Source: UBA5177 sp002413265
GTDB taxonomy: Bacteria; Chloroflexota; UBA5177
Reading direction: 5' to 3'
Length of the DNA: 16,352 nucleotides
NCBI GenBank assembly: GCA_036752825.1
Contig: DAIORV010000047.1
Coordinates: 1-16,352 of the forward strand
Part shown: piece by piece, positions 8,601 through 13,643 of the stretch
How the letters are laid out: each line of letters opens with the position of its first letter
Position numbering within the stretch: position 1 is the stretch's first letter
Position numbers and translations under genes: made by a program
Notes under the pieces: model-generated
Databases searched by the model: none
What the model saw: only the letters and a program-made list of their open reading frames with translations
Told to the model about the DNA's origin: nothing

Positions 8601-9088
8601 GGGCCGCCTCCCAGTTGGCTCCAGGCCTGCGGCGCGTGCACCAGATCGACACTCTTGTCGAGCAGCGGGCGAATGTGACGCTGGAACGTTACTCCAGCGA
8701 CATTGGACAGCGAGCGGAGTCGAATCAACTGACTCAGAGGAGCGTGTGCGCTGAACCCATTCAGAAGCACGTTGTACTGTCGATCGACGTGGAACTGGAG
8801 CCCAAGGCCATGCAGGTAAGCGATCTCGTGGTTCTGGTAGGCGGTCAACGAGGCCCTGTATCGCTTCGCCGGGCCCAGCGTGGGATCCAGCCGGCGTCGC
8901 CATTTGGTGAACCCGGTGCTAGCCTTCATATTCGGGTCCGCCGCCAGAGGGGCGCCCTTCAAACCGACAAAGATGGCGACCGTTTGTGCGCTCGCGGCAT
9001 TCAGCGGCGATGCCGCCTGAGCGGAAGTTGTCAAAAATCCAGTGTTCAAGAGGCAGACAAGTCCGAGGAATGGGATGATTCGCCGCAT
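5690..9088 (-). CDS. Secreted S8 subtilisin-like serine protease with PA insert and GATase-like C-terminal region
   Basis: Large extracellular protease of 1132 residues. A signal peptide ends near residue 25 (TSAQA). Residues about 35-140 look like an I9-type propeptide. The subtilase triad is D175 (DVDTGID), H234 (VGHGTFTA) and S578 (DGTSFSAPH), with oxyanion N344 (SAGNAG). A protease-associated (PA) domain is inserted at about 375-515, as in lactocepin-like S8A enzymes. Residues about 650-745 resemble an Fn3-like beta domain. Residues about 755-1046 resemble a GATase1/ThuA-like alpha-beta fold (SVFLLDATG, AVIVFTGAN, GGRVFLTG, late SVFFSFDFAG and a RIFDWF helix). A PKD/Ig-like domain closes the protein (about 1049-1132). 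The ATG at 9088 has an AGAGGA Shine-Dalgarno at 9093-9098. It stands alone with its own promoter and probably supplies peptides. Confidence 0.93.
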   Translation of the reverse strand: MRRIIPFLGLVCLLNTGFLTTSAQAASPLNAASAQTVAIFVGLKGAPLAADPNMKASTGFTKWRRRLDPTLGPAKRYRASLTAYQNHEIAYLHGLGLQFHVDRQYNVLLNGFSAHAPLSQLIRLRSLSNVAGVTFQRHIRPLLDKSVDLVHAPQAWSQLGGGPNAGRGIMIADVDTGIDINSPCFSDKGFAPPPFGKHADTAANLKLTNNKVIVARAFGGDPSQKFNAVDSVGHGTFTAAIEACDYQTPTPLGTKISGMAPAAYLLNYNVFPQDECGGAQSVCSTILEDPALEGLQAAVLDGADVVNMSLGSDLGSGDLSLDPLSQAVDLSSRAGIPMVVSAGNAGPTLQSVSSPAVAPHAIAVGATTNSRVVVSSTVTVTGPQPVPASLAKIPASQGTRAWTGPIGPNQMVFVGLGRRPKDDTDNPNADDFAGKDLHGKIALIQRGTLTFETKLNNAKAAGAVAAIIFDNLDELSFSGDVRSATLPSAFISKSAGQTMLNFLQSHADATVQMDSDLNVYDETPNILASFSSRGFGPDYTIKPDLVAPGQDIYSATESSIPNSELYNASGFASADGTSFSAPHVAGAVALLLQKHPKWTPDTVKSVLVQTTDRVVKESLSDQSEPPITEQGSGLLDVNNAVAATAYLSPPSLTFGQVNTALTTSPLNGNLLLNSAGSSGDWQISVEPVEGAGSAKISVPSHVQLPSGGNVNVPVQITPSASAPAGNVDGFVTLTHGGQSLHVSYFLRAVHQPITAGSVFLLDATGSRFQSPPSKDPVKHVSVDQYFRDAVTSIGKSYTYWNDAKLGPPTLADLKPAQAVIVFTGANLNGFAKQNDNPQALEGALGSLDVTAIRQYLDTGGRVFLTGLTVDISDPYWAIYLLGSDLHQLSAYDNASNDKKKVGGISPPQPSTKIPDLPQNVKNTYLFSGMKPIDFSNKGDGVGDNIGTFSQSVETDFGDGFVGVTGMAPISGCDSLRCAYGQAVLQVPDTGLGGPDVGIVSSNEPTLASKATYAGRSVFFSFDFAGINDNTGFATRSQVLKRIFDWFDDKPTVTVKTSSVAARSRIRLAASFHGLKGVHVVQYQWQVGTKTLKASKTSPLYTFPHAGTFKTRVEVIDSLGHHAVSTSKVIRAR

Positions 9089-9193
9089 TGAGTCCTCTTA
9101 GCAGGAGTGGCTGGGCTGGATGAGGGAACAGCCTGGTCGGACCGGCCCCTGTGTGACGTTCGGCTCGGGGTTACGTTCCGTCCGAGGCACCAA

Positions 9194-9222
9194 AGTATAT
9201 CGGACTGTTCCTCACACCTCAA
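9194..9222 (-). promoter_or_regulatory. Sigma70-type promoter for the subtilase gene
   Basis: On the minus strand there is a -35 TTGAGG (9217-9222) and a -10 TATACT (9194-9199) separated by exactly 17 bases. Transcription would start near 9187, giving a leader of roughly 100 bases before the ATG at 9088. The leader shows no obvious riboswitch-like fold. This is one of the two best-formed promoters in the window. Confidence 0.6.
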
Positions 9223-9297
9223 TGGTCGAACGGCACGCACCAGCGATCAGTTCATTCAATGGAAAGAAGCTGCTCGCGGAGCTCTATCTCGCCTGAC

Positions 9298-9582
9298 TCA
9301 CCGGGGAGCGCCTTTATCGTTGAACCATTCCCACCACCGGCGAAAACCCTGCCATTGTCGCTCTTGGATGAGGGCTTGCGCCGTGGCCCGGTTCCAGGGG
9401 TCGAAGTGGTGGCAAGTGTGTGACGTCGAGCTTCGATATTCCGCGTAAACCTGGCAGATACTGTTGGCCCAAAACGGGCAATGTTTGCAGGTCTTGTTCT
9501 GCCACGGGAATGGGGTTTGCTGCGCCGCGGCGACTTCGGTCCGGTAGTACCCGGACTCGTACGCGGTCTTCAACCTCGCCAC
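9298..9582 (-). CDS. Small Cys/Trp-rich protein of unknown function
   Basis: I do not recognise a family. The 94-residue product has a compact cysteine cluster, C33-x-x-C36, C43 and C57 followed by HHFDPW, that could bind zinc or an Fe-S cluster. It also has a tryptophan-rich tail (WQGFRRWWEWF). Codon third positions are GC-rich in this frame, which supports real coding. The start is uncertain: GTG at 9582 is the first usual start after the aminotransferase stop in this frame and lacks a good Shine-Dalgarno; a TTG three codons later is also possible. The frame is open without a stop all the way back to the aminotransferase stop, which lies in the same frame. An overlapping 121-residue frame (9314-9679) has Arg/Gly/Pro-rich composition and is taken as the shadow. 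It is the third gene of the OTC-aminotransferase unit. Confidence 0.6.
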   Translation of the reverse strand: MARLKTAYESGYYRTEVAAAQQTPFPWQNKTCKHCPFWANSICQVYAEYRSSTSHTCHHFDPWNRATAQALIQERQWQGFRRWWEWFNDKGAPR

Positions 9583-9738
9583 CCAAGCGTCCGTGTCGTG
9601 CTCCCGATCTGCCGCGACCCTTGCTTCTTCTGATCGCCTTGCAGAATGCGTGCCATCCCCGGAGGACGTGCCCGAGCACGGCGGACGAGAAGCGGGGAAG
9701 CGCGCGACGGTCAGCGGGCTGCTGAAATCCGTTGACTG
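9583..9738 (-). other. 156-base gap between aminotransferase and Cys-rich gene
   Basis: No promoter, terminator or standard start codon in the downstream gene's frame was found here. The segment nearest 9582 translates into a plausible helix-like extension (EARVAADREHDTDAWVARL), so the Cys-rich protein may begin upstream with a non-standard start such as CTG. Confidence 0.3.
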
Positions 9739-11129
9739 CTACGGAGTGGAGGCTGCAACTTTCGCGGCAGCCTCAACGGACCTCGTCTCCTCGCGAACGG
9801 CTCTTACGAATCTGTCGACTGCCTCCATGCATTCCTCTTCAGAAGTAACAAGCGCGGGAAGTAGACGGATCGTACTTCGCCCGGAGCCCAGAACCCAGAG
9901 CTTCTGCTTGAAGACGCAGTTACGAACGATTCGGTCACGAAGGCCGGGGTTGTACGCTTTCGTGCGCCGGTCGTCGACGAACTCAATGCCTTGCATGAAG
10001 CCCCTGCCACGAACCTCGCCAACCTGCTCGCAGGCGGCAAGCTCGCTTCTCAGCCTGTCCATCATGGCTTGTCCCAATTTCGCGGCATTTTGGATGAGAT
10101 GATTTTCCTCAATGAAGCGGAGGACGAATAGCGAGAGCAGAGCCTGACGCGGCTCGGCCGCAAAAGTCTCTGAATGTCGCGAGGGCTTCTCGAACATTGG
10201 TGCTCGACCAATCGTGGCGCCGAGCGGGTAACCGCCCCCAAGAGATTTGGCGACACAGATCATGTCGGGAGCAACGTCCGCGTGTTCGATTGCCCACCAT
10301 CGTCCGGTGCGGCCCATGCCGGACTGCACCTCGTCTGCTATCAGGACGGCACCAAGGTCGTCAGCAATTTCTCGAAGGCCTTGCAGAAACTCTACGGGCG
10401 GCACGATTATTCCGCCTTCGCCCCCCAAAGACTCCACAACGATGCCTGCGATGTCTGTTCCTTCGTCCTGTATTGCGCCCCGAAGATAGTCAAGGGAGTA
10501 TCGAGCGCACGCCTGCGGATCTTCCCCAATGGGACAACGAAACGGATACGCGTAGGGGGCCCGGACGACAGCCAGCGCCTGTGGGTACCCTTCTCGCTGC
10601 ACGGCTTTGCTGGCGGTCAAGGCGAGGGCGTAACCCGTTCGGCCGTGAAACGCGGGACGAAATGCGACGAACCGCTGACGGCCTGTCTGATCCATTGCCG
10701 CCTTTACCGCTGTCTCCACCGCTCGAGCGCCGCTGGTCGTGAAAAAGACCTCCTTCGCGAAGTCGCCCGGAGCCGTGGCGGCAAGCCGCTCCGCCAGCAA
10801 NNNNNNNNNNGCACGTTGTCAAAATCGTGCCCCGGCAGCTCCTCGATCACGTCCGAGATTCGTTGTTCGAACTCCCGGATGCCCTCGGGTCGAAAACCCA
10901 GCGCGCGCACGGCAACCCCGGACGTCATGTCCAGGTACTCGTTTCCCTCTAGGTCGTGGAGCCAGACACCTTTGCCTCGCGTATGGTCGACTACCGGATA
11001 AACATCACGGTCCTGGGTCGACACCGCGAGCGACCTCTGAGCCCGCTCAATCCAATACAGACTCGAGTGCGGGACGTCTTGCAATCCGGGAACGAGCCAC
11101 TGCAAAAGGTCAATCTGGTCTCTGTTCAT
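9739..11129 (-). CDS. Class III PLP-dependent aminotransferase (ornithine/acetylornithine/GABA type), interrupted by an assembly gap
   Basis: Omega-amino group transaminase that binds PLP. The N-terminal 106 residues (11129-10811) contain YPVVDHTRGKGVWLHDLEGN and YLDMTSGVAV. After ten Ns, LAERLAATAPGD to the stop (10800-9739) carries TTSGARAVE, the FHGRT loop, IADEVQSGMGRTG and the PLP lysine in VAKSLGGGYPLG. The shape resembles the archaeal-type ornithine/omega-amino aminotransferases more than ArgD. The two halves are in different frames across the Ns, so the true missing length must be 2 modulo 3; 8 bases (three residues) would fit my recollection of relatives. Oddities are GAR where GAE is usual and ESLGGEGG where EPIQGEGG is common. 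The start ATG has AAGGAG at 11137-11142, seven bases upstream, and overlaps the OTC stop (ATGA). Substrate is inferred from the OTC neighbour. Confidence 0.88.
9749..9774 (-). repeat. 8-bp inverted repeat at the 3' end of the aminotransferase gene
   Basis: GAGGCTGC and GCAGCCTC are perfect arms separated by 10 bases, just before the stop codon at 9739-9741. No T tract follows on the minus strand. It may be an mRNA 3' structure, or a by-product of repeated Ala codons in the Ala-rich C-terminus. Confidence 0.35.
10801..10810. other. Ten-N scaffold gap
   Basis: A run of exactly ten Ns lies inside the aminotransferase gene. The coding frames on either side do not match across ten bases, so this is a placeholder of unknown length rather than ten real uncalled bases. 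The gene itself need not be broken. Confidence 0.95.
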
Positions 11130-12061
11130 TCACGCTCTCCTTGACTCTGGGCAAAGAGGTACGACATCAGCGCCTTCTGGACGTGCAGTCGGTTCTCGGC
11201 TTCATCCAAAATGACCGAATTGGGGCCGTATGCGACATCGGCCGTGACCTCTTCACCTATGTGGGCCGGGAGGCAGTGCATGAAAACAAATTCGGGTTTC
11301 GCCAGGGCCACCAGATCCGCTGAGACCCGGTACGGGACCAGTGTGGAAGTTCTTTCCTGGCGGTCGTCCTCACGACCCATCGATACCCAGACGTCCGTGT
11401 ATACCACGTCGGCGTCCGTGACCGCTTCGCGTGGGTCTGACGTAACTTGTACGCTTCCTCCCGAAGCCTGAGCCTTTTCTCTCGCCAGAGAGACGTATGT
11501 TTCCTGGGGCCAGAGCTCCGGAGGTGATGCCACCGCCACGTGCGCTCCGAGCATGGCCCCGGCGAGCATCAGGGAATGCGTCACGTTGTTGTCACCATCA
11601 CCCACATACGCGATCTTGGAGCCGGACACAGTCCCTCTCCGTTCCCACAACGTGAAGAGGTCAGCCATACTCTGACACGGGTGTTCTTCATCACTCAGAC
11701 CGTTGATCACAGGTATCGTCGCATCCATCGCAAGCTGGAACACGGTCGCATGAGAATTCACTCGCGCCATCATTAGATCCGCGTATCGAGAGACGACTCG
11801 CGCGGTGTCCGCGATCGACTCTCCACGCGAGAGCTGGGAGGAGTCGCGATCCAGATACACGGCGTGACCGCCGAGCTGCGTCATGCCGATCTCAAATGAA
11901 AGACGCGTGCGCGTGGAAGTTTTCTCGAAGAACATGACCAGCGTGCGCCCCGACAGCTCTCCGCTGACCAACGGGCCCGCTTTCATTCGGGCGCTTAGCT
12001 CGAAGACTCGGAGAACTTCTTCCGGCGACAGGTCAGTCTGACTCACAAAGTGACGAGCCAT
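11126..12061 (-). CDS. argF: Ornithine carbamoyltransferase
   Basis: Catalyses carbamoyl phosphate plus ornithine to citrulline and phosphate, or the reverse in arginine/citrulline catabolism (then called arcB). From ATG 12061 it is 311 residues, the normal length. Carbamoyl-phosphate motifs are S49-T-R-T-R53 and H127-P-C-Q130. The ornithine side has TDVWVSMG (222-229), whose SMG loop favours ornithine over putrescine, and H262-C-L-P265. The usual HCLPAHRGEEV reads HCLPAHIGEEV here, with Ile at 268. The ATG is preceded by AAGGGA at 12066-12071; an in-frame upstream start would add 15 Arg-rich residues and is rejected. It is first in the leftward unit, overlaps the aminotransferase by four bases and is divergent from carbamate kinase. 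The kinase partner favours a catabolic, ATP-yielding role, but this is inference. Confidence 0.94.
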   Translation of the reverse strand: MARHFVSQTDLSPEEVLRVFELSARMKAGPLVSGELSGRTLVMFFEKTSTRTRLSFEIGMTQLGGHAVYLDRDSSQLSRGESIADTARVVSRYADLMMARVNSHATVFQLAMDATIPVINGLSDEEHPCQSMADLFTLWERRGTVSGSKIAYVGDGDNNVTHSLMLAGAMLGAHVAVASPPELWPQETYVSLAREKAQASGGSVQVTSDPREAVTDADVVYTDVWVSMGREDDRQERTSTLVPYRVSADLVALAKPEFVFMHCLPAHIGEEVTADVAYGPNSVILDEAENRLHVQKALMSYLFAQSQGERE

Positions 12062-12115
12062 CCGATCCCTTCTTCGCCTCTCTGCGAGCGGCCTGGCTGG
12101 CGGCAAATGTCGCCG

Positions 12116-12124
12116 ATTATATCA
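12116..12124 (-). promoter_or_regulatory. Extended -10 promoter for the OTC unit
   Basis: The minus strand reads TGA-TATAAT, a perfect consensus -10 with the extended TGN motif, about 55 bases before the OTC ATG. The -35 position (around 12139-12144) has no good hexamer and overlaps the 12134-12147 dyad. A promoter lacking a -35 could depend on, or be blocked by, a protein bound there. Confidence 0.6.
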
Positions 12125-12130
12125 CCGAAA

Positions 12131-12158
12131 TTGCCCGTCCCGACGGGACATATACAAT
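12131..12158 (+). promoter_or_regulatory. Putative promoter for the carbamate kinase unit
   Basis: TTGCCC (12131-12136) and TACAAT (12153-12158) are separated by 16 bases. Transcription would begin near 12165, leaving a leader of about 25 bases that includes the GAGGAG ribosome site. Its spacer contains the dyad shared with the divergent OTC promoter. Confidence 0.5.
12134..12147. promoter_or_regulatory. Dyad between divergent OTC and carbamate kinase promoters, candidate shared operator
   Basis: CCCGTC and GACGGG are perfect arms around two bases. The dyad lies between -35 and -10 of the carbamate kinase promoter and over the -35 position of the OTC promoter, so one bound dimer could control both units at once. 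No known operator consensus (for example ArgR boxes, which are AT-rich) is matched. Confidence 0.4.
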
Positions 12159-12178
12159 GTGACCTACTTCGATGGGTC

Positions 12179-12184
12179 GAGGAG
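12179..12184 (+). promoter_or_regulatory. Shine-Dalgarno deciding the carbamate kinase start
   Basis: GAGGAG lies four bases before the GTG at 12189. The alternative GTG at 12159 overlaps the -10 element and has no ribosome site, so this motif selects 12189 as the start. Confidence 0.7.
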
Positions 12185-12188
12185 CAAC

Positions 12189-13199
12189 GTGTCAGATTTT
12201 CTGGTTGTCGCTTTCGGCGGAAATGCCATTGCTCCTTCTGGGGGGCGAGGAAGTTTGGAGCAGCAGCGAGAAAACGTGCGACGTATGAGCGCCCAAATGG
12301 GAGAGCTCATTCTCGAGGGTCACCAGGTCGTGGTGACTCACGGTAACGGCCCACAGGTGGGCGAGATCATGCTAAAAGCGGATCTCGCTCGTGATACGGT
12401 ACAGCCCATATCCCTCGACCTAGCCGGCGCCATGTCGCAAGGCCAAATCGGCTACCTGCTCCAGCAGGAGATCGGGAACTTCCTAGTGATGGCCGGCCGT
12501 CAGGCACAGGTTTGCTCACTGGTGACCCAGGTCATCGTCGATCCAGCAGATCGAGCGTTCCAGGTGCCAACCAAGCCGATCGGCCGTTTCTATTCAAAGG
12601 AAGAGGCGGACAAGCTCAGCGCGGAACGAGGCTGGCAGATGGTGGAGGATGCAGGCAGAGGTTACCGGCGCGTCGTGCCGTCCCCGACGCCTCAGACCAT
12701 CGTGGAGTGGCCATCGGTCAGGAGTCTCGTGGCATCCGGCACCCTGGTCATTGCGGCTGGCGGGGGTGGAATACCGGTTGTGCAGGAGGCGGACGGGACT
12801 CTTCGCGGAGTCGACGCCGTGATTGACAAGGACCTGGCCGCCCAGCGACTTGCCTCTCTCGTTGGTGCCCGCACTCTCTGCCTGCTGACGGAGGTAGAAA
12901 ACGTTGCGGTTGACTTCGGGACAGCGAAGCAGCGGCCCCTCGGCCTTGCATCTGTTGAAGAGCTGGAGCGATACGACGCGGATGACCAGTTCCCGCCCGG
13001 CAGCATGGGCCCGAAAATTCGGGCGGCAATCGAATTCGTGGGGCAAGGTGGCGAGCGCGCAATCATCACCTCACCTGGCCGTTTGATCGAGGCAGTAGGG
13101 GATCGCACGGTCGGGACTCAGGTTGTGGCGACCGCCGACACGGCGACCGCCGACACGGCGTCCGTCGCCCCGGCATCGGGCCGAAGAGTCCGGCGTTGA
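12189..13199 (+). CDS. arcC: Carbamate kinase
   Basis: Transfers phosphate between carbamoyl phosphate and ADP, making ATP, ammonia and CO2 in the catabolic direction. The 336-residue product has all amino-acid-kinase landmarks: GGNA (10-13), HGNGPQVG (51-58), KPIG (129-132), AAGGGGIPV (189-197), VDAVIDKD (208-215) and GSMGPK (271-276). The fold ends near GDRTVGTQVV (about 313). A 23-residue tail follows, built partly from a duplicated ATADT unit and ending in RRVRR, which is unusual for the family. The GTG start is set by GAGGAG. The stop overlaps the fabZ TTG start by four bases (TTGA). With OTC across the divergent promoter it forms the last two steps of the arginine deiminase pathway; no deiminase is visible here. 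Confidence 0.94.
   Translation: MSDFLVVAFGGNAIAPSGGRGSLEQQRENVRRMSAQMGELILEGHQVVVTHGNGPQVGEIMLKADLARDTVQPISLDLAGAMSQGQIGYLLQQEIGNFLVMAGRQAQVCSLVTQVIVDPADRAFQVPTKPIGRFYSKEEADKLSAERGWQMVEDAGRGYRRVVPSPTPQTIVEWPSVRSLVASGTLVIAAGGGGIPVVQEADGTLRGVDAVIDKDLAAQRLASLVGARTLCLLTEVENVAVDFGTAKQRPLGLASVEELERYDADDQFPPGSMGPKIRAAIEFVGQGGERAIITSPGRLIEAVGDRTVGTQVVATADTATADTASVAPASGRRVRR
13128..13157 (+). repeat. 15-base tandem duplication in the carbamate kinase 3' end
   Basis: Two exact, adjacent copies of a 15-base unit (gcgaccgccgacacg) encode the repeated ATADT pentapeptide, and a partial third copy (gcg) follows. The unit is a multiple of three, so the frame is preserved. It looks like recent slippage within a non-structural C-terminal tail. 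Confidence 0.8.
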
Positions 13200-13633
13200 C
13201 TTCGCTTTCTTCTATCCAGATCCAGGAAATAATCCCACACCGTTATCCCTTTCTGCTGGTCGATCGAATCGTCGAGCTCGAGGAGGGAAAACGGGCAGTC
13301 GGCATCAAGGCCGTGTCAATCGGGGAGCCGTTCTTCACCGGACACTTTCCCGACTTTCCAGTGATGCCCGGCGTGCTCATCGCCGAAGCGCTGGCTCAGG
13401 TTGGCGCGGTGGCCGTGATGCAAGCGCCCGGTTTCCGAGATCGAATACCGTTTCTAGCGGGCCTGGACGGCTTCCGCTTCCGGCGCCAGGTGGTTCCCGG
13501 AGACGTACTGCGTCTCGAAGTCGTCATGACCCAGCTGGGCAGCCGCGCGGGGAAGGGACATGGCATTGCAAAGGTCGAAGACAAAGTCGTGGCCGAAGGT
13601 GACATAACGTTCGTCATTGGAACCAGAAGCTGA
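13196..13633 (+). CDS. fabZ: 3-hydroxyacyl-ACP dehydratase FabZ
   Basis: Dehydrates 3-hydroxyacyl-ACP to trans-2-enoyl-ACP in type II fatty acid synthesis. The 145 residues match the family. HRYPFLLVDR (15-24) is the signature, catalytic H50 lies in GHFPDFPVMPG and E64 in LIAEALAQ, followed by FLAGLDGFRFRR. The start is a TTG at 13196 overlapping the carbamate kinase stop as TTGA, with only a weak purine stretch upstream, so it is probably made by translational coupling. No lpxA/lpxC-type neighbours are present, unlike the fabZ locus of many Gram-negative bacteria. Confidence 0.94.
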   Translation: MTSLSSIQIQEIIPHRYPFLLVDRIVELEEGKRAVGIKAVSIGEPFFTGHFPDFPVMPGVLIAEALAQVGAVAVMQAPGFRDRIPFLAGLDGFRFRRQVVPGDVLRLEVVMTQLGSRAGKGHGIAKVEDKVVAEGDITFVIGTRS

Positions 13634-13643
13634 GTTAGGGAGC

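Noticed and set aside
8348..9091. 247-codon plus-strand open frame opposite the subtilase N-terminus
   Set aside because: Antisense to the region coding the catalytic D and H motifs; composition is Arg/Val-rich, with no recognisable domain and no ribosome site.
9223..9297. GCTC-CGC-GAGC stem downstream of the Cys-rich gene as a terminator
   Set aside because: Four-pair stem with only a broken pyrimidine run afterwards; too weak to call.
9107..9448. 113-codon plus-strand open frame crossing the subtilase promoter
   Set aside because: Runs through the minus-strand promoter and antisense to the Cys-rich gene; no domain and no Shine-Dalgarno seen.
9314..9679. 121-codon minus-strand frame overlapping the Cys-rich gene
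   Set aside because: Arg/Gly/Pro-rich translation typical of an out-of-frame GC-rich read; the 9298-9582 frame has better codon third positions and an ordered Cys cluster. Not fully excluded.
10174..11001. Plus-strand open frame across the N run
   Set aside because: Antisense to the aminotransferase and kept open only because the Ns are translated as X.
12159..12188. Longer carbamate kinase starting at GTG 12159
   Set aside because: It would start within one base of the -10 hexamer with no ribosome site; GAGGAG at 12179-12184 points to GTG 12189.
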